A DNA stretch of 64,000 bases. Origin: Centropus unirufus (taxonomy: Eukaryota; Chordata; Aves; Cuculiformes; Centropidae). The stretch is taken from the NCBI GenBank assembly GCA_013397695.1, contig VYZI01000392.1:586129-650128 (forward strand). The letters are read 5' to 3'. The position numbers and the translations under genes are program-made. A model generated the notes under the pieces. It saw nothing but the letters and a program-made list of their open reading frames with translations. It was not told the DNA's origin and did no database searches. Positions 49,801 to 62,618 of this stretch are shown one piece after another; the stretch's first letter is position 1; each line of letters starts with the position of its first letter.

Positions 49801-52800
49801 GGAAGCCACAAAGAGACCAGACAATGTCAAATCATTTATACTCTTGAATAGTCAGTTCTTAGTTCTATAGCTAGAAATACACACACGTACATGTACCAAG
49901 CAATTTGTCCATAGCATGACCAGCAATAGATTAAGCTAAGAAAAACATTAGAAGCGCGACAAAACACATCTCCCACGGAATAAAGAGCAAAGTTCATGCA
50001 GAAAGCAAGCTTAGCATAAAGGGACAAGCTACAAATTTATACCTTACGCTGAAACGGGCAGAAATACCTTTACTTATTATCTTTATAGTCATTGTCTCTG
50101 TCTCCTAGTACGTAACATCAGCAGAGATGCCAAGGGGCTGGACCTCTGCAAGCCCCTTAGAAGGTGGATTATCTAAAGAGGCGACAAGCTCTTAAAGATG
50201 ATCCGAAATAGCAGAGTTTGGAATGAGAGTAAAATAAGGGAAAAGATATTTTTGGCAATGATCAGCTGAAGCAGTCTAACTGCACGATATCTCAAAGGGA
50301 CTGAAAACAATTTCTTTTAGCAGGGGACGTGAATTTGATCAATTCAGTTCTAACTCGGCCCGATTAGTTTAATTCGGCCGAACTAAAATTTTGAGCAAAG
50401 TACAATTCAATGTTAAAACGCATACTGCACCACACTTAAATCTCTGGAAGTCCAATTAATAGATATGAGCACCAAAATTTGCCTTTCGAGAGGAAAATTA
50501 GCATAAACTAGCAGTCACCTAAAGCCAAGTTCAGTGCTTTAAAGGAAAGCACAAATTTGCTTTTTAAAAAGTGATTGTCTGCAGAATTACAATTCTACAG
50601 AACCCTCTCCCAGAAAATTAATGTAATCGATGCCTGTAAGGTTGATATTTAAACATAAGCTTTATGGTTACAAAAGATAACAACAACAGGCACTCCCAAT
50701 GTAATGAATAAGTGACCTGGTGCAGAGCCAGCAGCCCCAGGCCTTGTCTTTCCCCGTTCTAGCTACAGCTGTTCAGTTTTGAGGGCTTTCAGGATTTTGA
50801 AATAAAGAAATTTAAAAAGCAAGAGTCCCAGATTAGTAGCAGGGCTTGCAAGATCCCCAATTTCTAGGCAACCAGCTAAAAAGCATGCTTCAAAGCCAAG
50901 GTTATTGGCTTGGAAGGTACCCAATTGGTCAGACAGACTACAGAGAGTTTGGGTAGTATTAGGAGACCATTTTGATCTTTTTCATGGCCACAATCTGAGA
51001 TCCTAGGATTGGGCCAGAAAAAGGAGAATAACATTCTCATCCAAATAAAAGCATCACTCATCTCAAAAAAAAAAAAAAGCAAAGCTGGAGTTGATTTCTG
51101 CCACTTATTCATAATTATTGTCTTCTACATTGAGCAAACACACAGCACGTTAAATAGACCAGAGACAGAGAAGACAGGAAGCCTTTAAGAAACAAATTAC
51201 ACAGCTGTGAGAAAAAGAATCAGCACAAGCCTTAAAAGAAAGTTTCTCCCACACTTAGTGGTTTTTTCCTAACCTGTTGCTCCTCGGCTATTGGTCTGGA
51301 ATGGATTTGTTGAAGGTGCCACTGGGGCAACAGGGGCAGCTACAAATGGATTGGTGGAAGGTGTTGCTGAAAGATTAAAAACATTTTCATTTAATGCAGT
51401 ATCTTAAACATAGCTGATGTGATTCACATCAAGTTTAGAGTTTTTATATAGAAATATCTAAAATAACATGAAAATAAGGAATTGCTAGAATGCTTCACTT
51501 CAAATGCATCCCAATACTGCCTTTTTATCATCCTTTAGTCCCTTCAGTATCACTAGTGTCAAAGTATAGTCCTATCCATTAAAAATCAGGAAGCCATTTG
51601 CTCACAGTCCCCCAAAGGAGTCAGGAACGCTTCCATACCTCCAAACGGAGCAGGCACGCTCGAAGACGCAGGCTGTGTCTGTGCTGTAGCAGCCACCGGT
51701 ACTGTTCCAAAAGCATTGCTGAAAAAAATATTCATGCATTCAGTCAAGTTGGAATGACTTATTTTACAATTCAACACCACTTACAATTACTGTTGGCACG
51801 TGAAAGAACAGGAAAGGAATGCTTACGTGCAGTTTGCAAACTGCAGTAAAACTTCCTGATGCCAGGAACTGGGCCCTTGATGCCAGGGTCAGAGTTTCTT
51901 ACGCGCTGAGCCACGAATATTGAACAGAGGCCAGCACCATCACGGCTGTGAAGCAGAAGCTTTAGGAGCACTCGCAATGCTGAGCAGAGCTATAACAGGC
52001 GTTTGGTACTTGAATCATTTAAAATAAGAAGTGGGAGGCACCATTTACATTACAAATACCTGACTGATTGTTTTGCCAGGGATGATGCTATGGTTTTCAC
52101 TCTGCAGGCAAATACCCTGCACAGCAAAGTGTTCCTTTCTAAGGGGGTGCAGCCTAGAAAAGGGCAGAAAATGTTCTGCTGATGGAAAGCGTTCTTCATT
52201 TTATCTTATATCCTACCAGACAGTGCTGCTTTTATTTAAAAGCCAAGGGTGCAGTTCCAGCAGCACCGCTAAACTCATTCTTTACCCTTCTTTAGTTAGG
52301 AAATCAAACCAGATTGAAGAAATAACAACTTTGAGCTACTTTTCCGCATCTTGCTGACACCCATGTCGCTAAGTCAGCTACTCCTACCAAAGTACCTGCT
52401 GATGTTACTGGTGGAAGTGTACGCGTTGCTAGAGGTTGCTGTGGAGCTGAACACGCTGTCCAGTTCTGCGAGGGCCGCGTACTTGTCTGACGATGCGGCT
52501 GACTGATTCGGGGCTGACAACGCAGGGCCTGCCGACGCCGACACTACTGTGCTGAAGCCACTGCCTTGCTCGCTGCCACCTAGGAAGAAACCAGATGAAA
52601 GGGATGAAGATGGTTTCACTGTCAGCCCTGCCGATGTTGAGAACTAAATGAAAGTTCATGGATTTCAGTTTTGAAAAATCAAATATGCACTAGGGCATAG
52701 AGGAGAAAAATGGGTAATGAGCCATGAGCAAAGTGTCACACTTCTACAGACACTCTGCAGCTCCAAGGAGCCTCTGGTTTCCCTGGAAAATTAGTGACCT

Positions 52801-55800
52801 GACACCACCCTCATCCTCAACTAGAAAATGTAAGACAAGACATACCTTCAATTGATCCACTTAAGAACAAAGATTTACATTACAAACCAACACAAGTTTT
52901 TATAGAAAAAGTTAGAGAATAACTAGGCTTTTCTCCTCGAAATCAACTAAACCCAAGTATCGCTGCTACTAGCTGAAAAAAACTAAAGCCAAACCTCTTA
53001 CGGCAGAGGCAGGAAAGCTACCCGAGCAGTTCTCCTCAACAGCTGTAGCTCTTCTTCATTCAAAAGCCTTCACTACATGTTTTAGCATAAATACAAAAAT
53101 ATATGCTTATATTCTTAATATCTTTTCATCATCGCAGTAATAATGATTTATAAATTTCCACTTGGGGCTTCTTAACTTTGACAGGAAGCGGGTTCCCAAA
53201 AAGCAGCCTCCTGAAGACACGCTTTTGGAGGGATTTTAGTCTCACAGCTTAAATCTTGCCCAGCGAGGACATCGATGTGAAATTCTACTGCTAACTTAAA
53301 GAAAGGACAGTTTGAAATGCAGTTACCATCTTAAAGCACAGCCACCCCTGTGGTAAGCGCACACATGCAGAATAAAGAGCAAAGAATAAAGTTTAGTACC
53401 TTGCCCTGCACTGAAGATATTATCTAAATTAGCGAGAGCTGCGTATTTGTCAGCTGACTGGAGATTCGGTTTATTCACTGCGGCTTTACCAGCTGCAGCT
53501 GCTGTTGTGTTGCTCTGAGAAGCATTGAAGGCTCCAAAATCAGCACTGGAGGATTTGGGGAAGTTATCAAAGTGAGCAAAGTTAGCATTCGCTGATCCAG
53601 CACCTCCACCTGTAACAAATTAAGTTAAACACAATCAACACTCCAAAACTAGAGAAAGCCTCTCCAGCCGTAACTGAAGGCACAGTAATCCCACCTCTTT
53701 GTGCTTACAGGAGGCAACACATTCCCCCATCCCACCCCGTTCAGGACTCTTTCTCAGTTCCTTTGAAGTTACATAGGGTCATCAGATAAACAGAAAAAAC
53801 AGTTTCTTAAATTTTTCATTCTGCAGATTGGGAAACGAAAACCCCCTGAACTTCAACATCTTAAGCCAAAGATATAATTGTTATCTTGAAAAACTATACA
53901 CTATTTATTAGCTGTTAAAGCAATTTTGACAATAATGTTCTGCTAAAAATACTAACTATTGATTTGAATCTTTACTATTCAAAATACAGAAGCTTCGTCT
54001 TCCTGGTCGATGTCTGTAACGAACAGCTACCATTTGCATCTATTTAATGGTTCAGTGATTAAACATTTGGGATGTCAGTCATCGCTCTAAGCAAAAAAAC
54101 AGTGCCTGGAGGTCCGAAAGTGGCATGGTTGAATGGCAAGGTTTGGTTATCCGTTATCCAATTTTTAGACTACATCCAATAAAGAAAGAGGTGAGGGGAA
54201 GACAACACAGCTCTTTCTATACCACCTCCACTGACATCAGAGATACGGAAATCAATTTTAAAGATCTGACTTGGAACACAATGAACTTCAATTCAGATAT
54301 GAAACCACGAGCTTCCCTCACTCCAGTCTCCGGACAATTTATCTACAGAAGTCACGGACTTCAATTAAAAAGAGTCGTTCCATGAAGCACATCACATTTT
54401 ATAACAGTTGCTTGAGGATTCCACTCATGCTACAGAACACACAACGTTCTAAGAGCAGAACGAACGAGTTAAAACACACGCGACAGCGGGAATGGGAATG
54501 CTAGGCTACGATGGCATAAAATGAAGCAAGCCGAGTTTTCCACTGTGTGGAACTTACTGTGTACAGCCTGGAGAGGAAAAGCTGAAGTAAATTCACCAAA
54601 ACTGCAGCTAGATGAAAGCGTTCTGAACGCTGGACAGCCAGAAATTGTGTGGGGGTTAAAGTTAACAAAAGAAGGGAGAAAGAAAATTTGAAAAGAAGTT
54701 TAAAACGACACCACACTCAGGAAAAAAAAAAAAACAAACAAAAACAAAAAAAAGGAAAAGAAAGTCAGTCAGCCCGAAATCAGACAAACAGCAAGTGTAA
54801 GCTCAAGCAGAGTTCTAAAGCACAGCCACATTAAAGGAAAGCAAAAGAAATCTCAGCAATAGGCTCTACACGTGAAGTCAAACACTGCAAGGTGTACCCA
54901 GAGGCACTTGGGTACTGTGAAGCACCCTGGGGTCTGCTGAAACACTTCTCTTACAGGATAGAGTCCGGTCCGTATTTAAAAGCATTGTGGTTTAATCTTT
55001 CCAGAGTTATTTCAGGTGTAGAGCAAAAAAATAAATAAATAAAACCAAACAGTGCCATAAATTAAACTTCTGAGAAGCATTAGGAAAACAAAAATAAATA
55101 AAATTCACAGCAAACAGAAGGAATTAATTTTGAGTTTCCCCAGAGCTTTAGGTTGCATTAAAACAGGCAGATGCAAGAAATAAACTCAAGTACCTTCCAA
55201 CATAAAGGTAAGGATTATTTCAATTAAGTATTAATCAAAAGTGCTAGGAGTTCTACCTGTGTTTTGGGGCTGAAAAGCAGACTGACTCGCTGTGGGGAAA
55301 CCGCCAAAATTATTCGAGCCACTAAACTGTCCAAATGCATCAAAGTTTGCAAAATCTGCATTTGCAGAGTTCTGCGCTGTAAATTGCAAAGGAACAAAAA
55401 CACGTTAATGGATGTGGGAAATAAACACAAAAACAGATGTATTAACTGAATTCATGGTCATGACAGCCTCCGAGGGTTACGTGCTACCTTGTCATTCCTT
55501 TTTACATGAAAAAATTAGCCATGATATTCTACAACTGTTGTCTTTGGGAAAGCTTTCACAGGGTTGCACCGGTTAATTCTACTTCTCCCCTCCTCACAAC
55601 CTGATGAATTCCAGTTCAGCGTAACCCTACAGTGTTTGCAGTGGTGGCTCGTCAGGGAAAACCAGCCAAGCAGTAGAGAATACCAGATGCATACCTGAAG
55701 AACCCAAAACTCTGATTCCAGATGTTGGGTTTGTAGACTCACTGAACACTTAATTGGGAATGAAAATGAGAAGGTATTCTTGTAACACGCTGACAAGTTA

Positions 55801-58800
55801 AATTACTCGTACATTAAGTGCTTCTTCCTTCGGTGAATTCGGTTGGGCACCGCTTGAACAGCTTTGGCTAGGTTTATAAATTCATTCCACTGGAAAATTC
55901 ATGTTTTAAAAACCCAAATCAGAGCATAGAAATATGGAAAAGCACCACCAGTGTCAGGAAGAGAGCGTTCAGATTGTACCCACAAAATAACAGCCAAAGG
56001 AATTTCAAACAGGACGTCAGGATCTGGCTTCCTTTGGCGCCGTAACAGAGGAGAAAGTAAAAGTTAGCACCCATCTAATTTCAAACAGCCAAACATTCAA
56101 GCACCTACAGATCCAACAGGAATTGCATTCCTAGCCGATAAGCTCCACAGAAATTCTGAACGCTTCTATAAGGAAGGAGCAAAAGGAAAAGATGTTTTAA
56201 ATCATATGCAAACCACTCCCCTAACAAACATAAGGTCAGTAATTACCTAAAGAAAGCCCACAAAACGCTTTCCAGAACAGATGGCAATACTTCACCTTTC
56301 TGAGCCACAATTTGTTTATTCTGCAGGGACTTTACAGATTAAGCATATGCAAACCAAATAAATTATGCTGATTGTTTAAGTACTGTTACTGAATAGCCAG
56401 ATAATGCTAATAAAAAGTTCCATTATTTCACTTAAGTTTTATTTTAAAAGCATCTGTACTACAGATTTGAAAAGTAAAAGGACTTTTTAATACAAACTAC
56501 CGCGTTCCATAATGCTGGTAACAAACAAAAGTGCGATTACTTTCCTTCACAGGGCATAGAGAGAGAGAAGGTGAGGTTTCACTCTACTCGATACCAATTT
56601 TAATCAGTTTATTTGGTTTCCATGGCACAGTTTGGGCAGCAGGGGGCTGCAGGGGTGGCCACTCTGAGATCAGAAGTTGCTTCCATTTCTGACAGCTCCT
56701 TTCGGCTCCAAACCAGGGGCCAGCCTCTGCCCAAAGCCGAGCCCATCCTTGCTGCTGGCACCGCATTTAAGAAAGGGTAAAAACCTGGAGCAGCGACACC
56801 CCTGCAGCCCATGGAGAACTGGTGGAACATATCCACGCTGCAGCATGTGGAGAAACACACACCAGAGCCTTGGACACCTTGAAGGAAGGTGGAATCTGTG
56901 GAAAGCCCACGCTGGAGCTGGCTCGTGGCAGGAGCTGTGGCTAAGGGAGAGGAGCCTGCAAAGAAGCAGGTTTTCTGGCAGGAGTTGTGACCCCGTGGGG
57001 GACCAAACTGAAGCAGTCCAGGCCTGAAGGACCAGATCCCATGGAAACCACCCGTCACCAGTTCTTGAGGAAATGCAGCCCATGGGAAGGGTCCATATTG
57101 AAGGACTGGATCCCACTGCAGGGAAGGACTCCACAATGGAGCAGGGGAACAGCCTGAGGAGGAAGAACTGGCAGAGATAAAGTGCTTCGAACTGACTGCA
57201 ACCCCGTTCCCCATCCCCTGGGGGAGGGGATGGAGGCATAAGGAGTGGAACTGAGCTTGCAAAGAAAGGGTGAAGGTGGTTTCAGGTTTGTTTTTATTTT
57301 TCGCTATGCTACACTGTTAGTAACTGACAATAAATTAAGTTGATCTTCCCCAGATCAAGTCTGTTTTTCCTGTGACATTACCTGGCAGGTGATCTCCCTT
57401 GTTCTTACCTTGACCCATAAACCTTTTCCTCATACTTTCTTCCCTCATCCTTTTGAGGAAGGGGAGGAGTAAGAGAGAAGCTCGGTGGGCACCTGGTGGC
57501 CAGCCAACATCAACCCACCTCAGCAGGAGGGTCAACAAGAAAGAACCAAACAGAATCCATGAGAATACAAGGTCCTGGGGAAGTCCTGAAACTTTCACTT
57601 TTAATGTGTGCAAGAAGGTAGAGTTGACTTAAATGGGGCAAAAAGATTTCCTATCAAAGTACCATCAGTATGGGTTCTACAGACTTCAACTGCCACAGGT
57701 TTTGGTTTGGTTTTAAGTCAGCTGCTCAGTCAGCTGCTGAGAGGAATTGACTAAGAATTAAATTGCACCTTGCTCGAAAATGAAAGTGATGCTTTTGTTA
57801 TGCATTGATTGAGGGGCTACTCAGTTGACCAAATGTGATCAAGTACTTGCATGCCATTCCTAGAATTGTTTCAGTGTTTTTCATTTTAACCACTCACACA
57901 AACAGGCACCGTATCAAGAACCTTAAAAACTCCACAGTAGTCTATTACCAGGCCACTTAATTTTTGCGGCTTACACCACGAACTATTTGCAAGTGAGCCC
58001 ACGTTGAAACAGTAGCACCATAAAGACTCTCATGCAAAGTATTTGGATGTTAATCTGGCTTTATTTCACATGGTAAAGTTTAAACCTAGAGAACTGTGGC
58101 ACAAAGGTGAAGACCAGCTAAGACTTGTGTTTTCCTCTACCTGGCCAAGATGCTCACCATACTTTTAAGGAGGGAATGGCAATTCCAAAATTCAGTTCTC
58201 CACATTGAAACCTCAGAACAACCCCAAGGAAGTTGGGGCACTGCAGAGGGCTGCAGCGTGGCGCAGGTTTACAGCTGCTGTTGTGCCTGCAGAGCAGCGA
58301 GGCAGTAGAGAAGTCCCGCTGGCTCAAGCTGCCACCACCCATCGCGGCAACACAAGTTGCCCTACAAGCTCTGCACAATTCCTTCTGGGAGCTCTGCGCT
58401 ACCTACTCTGCAGAGGCACGAGACGCTGCAACTCAACCCACACAGAGCTCCACTTTTCTATTACCTTGCAAAACTGAAAACAATTTTCTAGAAGACAATA
58501 CGCCAAGCTGTTTTATTTCTTCTGGGTAAAGCCTCTTCTTCCCCGTTACCCATGGCAGAGTCTGGCTGCGCCGCTGCACCTTTTTGAGTCCTTTTGTGCA
58601 GCTCTTCTATTCCATCAGTTTACGGAAAGTCTGCACACCCCAAATTATCTTTTTTTTGTCATCATTACCAGTTCATAAACTACAAAGAAGCGTGGTTATA
58701 TACCATCTTCTTCAAAACCTCATCAGTCTGCAGAAGCTATGGAACTTGGCAAATTAATTACTAACAGTGAACACAAGGTCAGCACATTTCCCCTTCAACA

Positions 58801-61800
58801 TAAACAGCCTGAGCCAGCTCAGTACATAAGAAAACTCAAAAAAGGAACATAATCAAAGTTACACTTCCTGCATCATTTTTAAGCTTTACATCTAAACTTA
58901 TCACAGTACAACTCTATTAATACTTTCCTATCAGCTGCTGCGCTCTGCTGCGGCTCAACTGCAGAAACAGGAACTTATACTTGAAAACCTTAAATTTGCT
59001 GATGCTTATGAGTGATTTCTTAAGCTACCCTAGCACATGTGAAGGGAAAGGAAAGCACAAGCATTTTACCCCAGCAAGTCAGAAAACACCTTCAGGTGAA
59101 CCAGTCTGCCACAAACACTCAGCAGAAGCACACTTGGAATGAGATTTCTGGCTTTGGGAATTTGACTTACCAGCCCCGAGGTTGTTTGGGGTTCTAGAAC
59201 TTATGGAAAGGAGTGGTTGGAATGACCACAAATGGTTAATTATTGAATCAGAAAACTAGTCAGTGCAGCTGGGTATTCCTCTCAGTTTTGATTTTCAGCA
59301 CTTAATTTTAACCAGAAATAACAGACTCGTCAGATTATTTTTATCCTGGAGTATTCACATTTTTTCATACGCTTTTACAAATTACCCAGCAGAGGAGCAG
59401 TGTAATTTTAATTGGATCTGGAACACAGTATTGAAATATTGCTTTAATGAAATGTTCAGCTCCTGAAACACAGGCTAATCCAGTGCATATAAACACAGAA
59501 TAATTCAGCAACAAATCTGGGAAGAACAAGTTATGAGAACGAATTAAATAACCATGGCCTCTTCAGTGATGCTGAAGAAAATTGGCCACTCAGTATATGT
59601 TTTCCTGATTAAATATACCTCTAAAACGAGGATTAACACGAAATCTTACGTTAAGGATCTCACAAACCACACTGCCCCAGCAGTTCTTATTCAGCATTAC
59701 TGAATTCAGCCAATCATTTCACAACTTCTTTCTTGAAAGGTAACTTCGAGAAAGCCTCGGTACTTTGCTGAGTTCCTCGTGTGTGCCTCAAGTCCCCTCC
59801 GCCACCGTTCCTCTCGGCCATTAACAACCACAGGACTGATTTGCAAGAAACGTCCGTCTTTGTTGGCTCAGCAGCATCACAGTTTCTCTCAGAAAAACCA
59901 GATGAAAAGCCCATTCATGCAAGGCAGGCAAAGGTACTTTCCCACAATCCCAACGCAAGTCAGCGACAACGTACTTCAGCGACCACAGAATCAACTTTTT
60001 CTTTAGGACAGACATCTATGGCTCAAGTTCCTTGGCTCAAAATAAACCCCGAGGGCTCAATATATTTTACTGAAGTCATTCTTTAAGGATTCAAGGCCTA
60101 CCCTCATCCTCGATCAAGACACACTCAAGGCTTGTTTATTTTTTTCTGAAACTGCAGGCTACTGCCCACACAGGTAGTGCTCAGTTCTTAGACACACACA
60201 CAAAGAGGAGGTCACTCTTTAAACTGAGGAAGCCTTTGCTTTTCTCTCAAGCTGACAGCTCTTGTCAGTGCATCTGAACTCCCTCAAAGTCTCTCTATCT
60301 GTTTTCTTTCCACAAATGTTCTTCCTAATGATTTTCAGAAAGAAAATTGAAGGCTTGATAGCAGCTTCTCCCTGCACTGTTACTCATCCTCTCACACTCT
60401 TCCCCCGAAGAATTTAAGTTTCTAGTAGTAGGCAGAAAGAGCCTAATCATACAGGTCTTAGAGAACAGCTACAGCAACTCCCACTTCAAAAAGCAGGATT
60501 TATGTCTTCCTCCTTTCTTTATAACGATCCAAAGTAAATCTTAAGCAACACAACATTCTCAAGGTTCACAAACTACCTCCGCCTCAGAAAAGTCATCAAA
60601 TTCAACCAATATTTAATGCATTTAAAGGGACGCACTGCCCAATACTTACCTGTGTGACTGTTGAAGTGTGCAAAGTTAGCAAAATTTGCTGTAGCAGTGG
60701 ACTGAGGAGGCGCAGCAGCAAAGATATCTGAGCCAAGGTCGCTGAGGAGGTCAAATTGCTTCTTTTCTTGTTGCTGCTGCCCTTGAGATCGAACTACAAC
60801 AGGAGACTACAAACGACACTTCAATTAGCCCATAAAAGCAGATAATTTACACCAAACTGAGTTAAAAAATACTACAAGCCCCTTAGTCATGACGTTTAAG
60901 ATGCTGTATACAGTACAGGCCCTCCTGCTACAGTATGAGGAAGACTGCCACTACGGAGGCTTTCAAAGGGACTCAGCAGCAGATTTTGAAAGATAATAGG
61001 GCCTAGAAGAATAAAGTAGCAGTTCATAAGCAACTTTAAAATTACGTTTTTAAAACGGCAAGTTTGCTGTACAAATACAGGCAATAAAACAATTCTGTCC
61101 TGTAATAAAAAATTATGATTTGGAAAACATTTATTCACTGCATTGTGACAGTGAAGTGAATGAAATGAAATGAGTTTAGTACTTGTTATAGGGAAAAAAA
61201 GTGAAGAATTTCATCAAAAGGTGCAAATTTCTACCGCTTGAGTCCGAACTGCTCCACTCAAGAGTTGCCTCTATCCTAGAACAGAACGGCCTTGCCTCCA
61301 AACTCCCAGTACACAGCGGTGTTTCCCTTGGCCTAAAAGCACACAGACACTCCTTGAAAGCCGTGGTTATAGAAGGCACAGGAAGTAATAACGAACCTAC
61401 ATGCTTCTCATCTACATATTCACTTCTAATGTTAAGAGTACCAGCCTCTTGACTGTTTTCAAATAAAAAGAAACATTATAATATATCACATTAGGGTCAA
61501 CCGTCAGAAATCTTTACACAAAAGAATCATAATGAACTCGTCAATCACACTGGAAAATTGTGCTCACTGAAAAACGCCAATTTAAAAGAAAAAATTTAAA
61601 AGAAAAAACTATTTTGTTCATAGGAACGCGTTTCATTTAGAACCTGATCTGCCAGCACCTGAATCCTTCAACCAAATAAGTAAAATAAAGTTGTCTGCAG
61701 TGATTATAGATTAGGTGACGGATGCTACTGAAGAATTCCTGTGCCACCACCGAAGCGTGGCTGAGCAGTGCTGTGCAGCTCAGCGCTCCCCACTCACTTG

Positions 61801-62618
61801 GCTGGGTGTGCCCTTGTTTAGGTGCAGTGCGGGTGCAGCTTCTCCCAGGAGAGATTTGAGGGGCTTCACCTCCGGCGTGCTGCTTGTGCTGCTTGCAGAA
61901 GACCCCGATATGGATGCATGGACTGATGCCACCACCTTCGCCTGCTCTGGAGGAACATACCTAGAGTCAAAAACAACAATGGGGTTTAGAAGTTTAAGAT
62001 GAAGCGTTCTGCTCAACGCTCACAAGACTCAAGCAGGAGAACAGGTAGATCTCAGCTTCTCTATTTTAACCACTGAACCCACAACAAATTCTATCAGCAG
62101 TTTGTGAAATGCCCATTACTTAAATATGCCAGATTTTAAAAGAAATGTACGAGAATTCCAAGTCATCAATATTTTATAGCATGTATTGAATACAAACCAC
62201 ATCTTCCACCCTCTAAAAGCCTATCTGGCCCTTACTTTACACGGCTGTCAATACCCCCTTAAGCCGCTTCTGATCCATCAGCAGGAACTTCCCATTGAGA
62301 CACTGAAATAGTTTTTGAAATAGTCTTTTCTACTTCTCATAGGAGCTCTGAGTAAAGCCCAGAAATCATTTCACTTTACACAGCTGTGCTACCGGGCCCA
62401 GGAACACGCGACAAGGAAAGCGTGCTCAAGAATGTGAGGTTAATAGTCCATCTTCACCTCTTGTCACAGAAGCAATCTTTTATAATCACAAAGCTATCTT
62501 ACCATCTTTTCTTTTCATATTTTTCCTGTAGAAATTCCTTTACTTTCTGTGGATCCCTGAAGTCTGGAATTGCTGACGATCTATCATCGAATAGGCCCAG
62601 CCAAATCTGTTTGCACAC
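46896..62618 (-). CDS. AGFG1: AGFG1, Arf-GAP domain and FG repeat protein 1 (3' eleven coding exons)
   Basis: AGFG1 (Hrb/RIP) has an N-terminal ArfGAP zinc finger and a long FG/NPF tail; it binds Eps15-type EH domains and has been linked to nuclear RNA export, endocytosis and acrosome formation. Exons in gene order: 62503-62618, 61798-61960, 60650-60806, 55257-55376, 53400-53609, 52396-52579, 51639-51718, 51274-51366, 48196-48354, 47491-47579 and 46896-46955; 1431 nt, 476 codons, all phases join. The first starts VCKQIWLGLFDDRSSAIPDF, the end of the ArfGAP domain (about residue 88 of human). The tail has many FG dipeptides, two related units (ADKYAALANLDNIFS and SDKYAALAELDSVFS) and four NPF motifs (STNPF twice, SSNPF, final STNPFL). 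The zinc-finger exons and promoter lie beyond 64000. Confidence 0.96.
47155..47320 (+). mobile_element. CR1 LINE 3' end in the last AGFG1 intron
   Basis: gcccagagaggtggtagatc, ggaaacattcaaggtcaggt and the closing cctttccgacccaaaccatt ccgtgattctatgat are a well-preserved CR1 3' terminus, antisense to AGFG1. Confidence 0.92.
48351..48356 (-). other. AGFG1: NAGNAG tandem splice acceptor in AGFG1
   Basis: The gene strand reads ...CCAGCAG|CAACATTTGG, so either of two AGs 3 nt apart can be used. The upstream AG gives ...GATAATFGTAS, matching human as I remember it; the downstream one removes one alanine codon. Confidence 0.65.
55377..60649 (-). other. AGFG1: Largest AGFG1 intron in the window
   Basis: Separates the exon at 60650-60806 from that at 55257-55376. 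It holds the LTR-retrotransposon-like insertion at 56620-57550 and otherwise unique AT-rich sequence. No further conserved exon was recognised. Confidence 0.7.
56620..57550 (+). mobile_element. Probable avian LTR-retrotransposon (endogenous retrovirus-derived) fragment
   Basis: A GC-rich block with loosely repeated gcagcccatgggaaggg/ggaccagatcccatgg-type units is followed by ccccgttccccatcccctgg, a poly(A)-like aataaattaagttgatcttc at about 57330, and ggtgggcacctggtggccag ccaacatcaacccacc. I recognise this combination as a dispersed avian LTR-type repeat but cannot name the family. It lies antisense in an AGFG1 intron. No intact gag, pol or env frame is present; the 217-codon minus-strand frame is an accident of the GC-rich repeat. 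Confidence 0.55.

Noticed and set aside
56609..57262. 217-codon minus-strand frame in an AGFG1 intron
   Set aside because: It lies inside the GC-rich LTR-like repeat, on the strand opposite to the repeat's apparent sense, with repetitive Ser/Pro/Trp-rich composition and no viral domain.
61715..62002. 95-codon plus-strand frame
   Set aside because: Antisense shadow of the AGFG1 exon 61798-61960.
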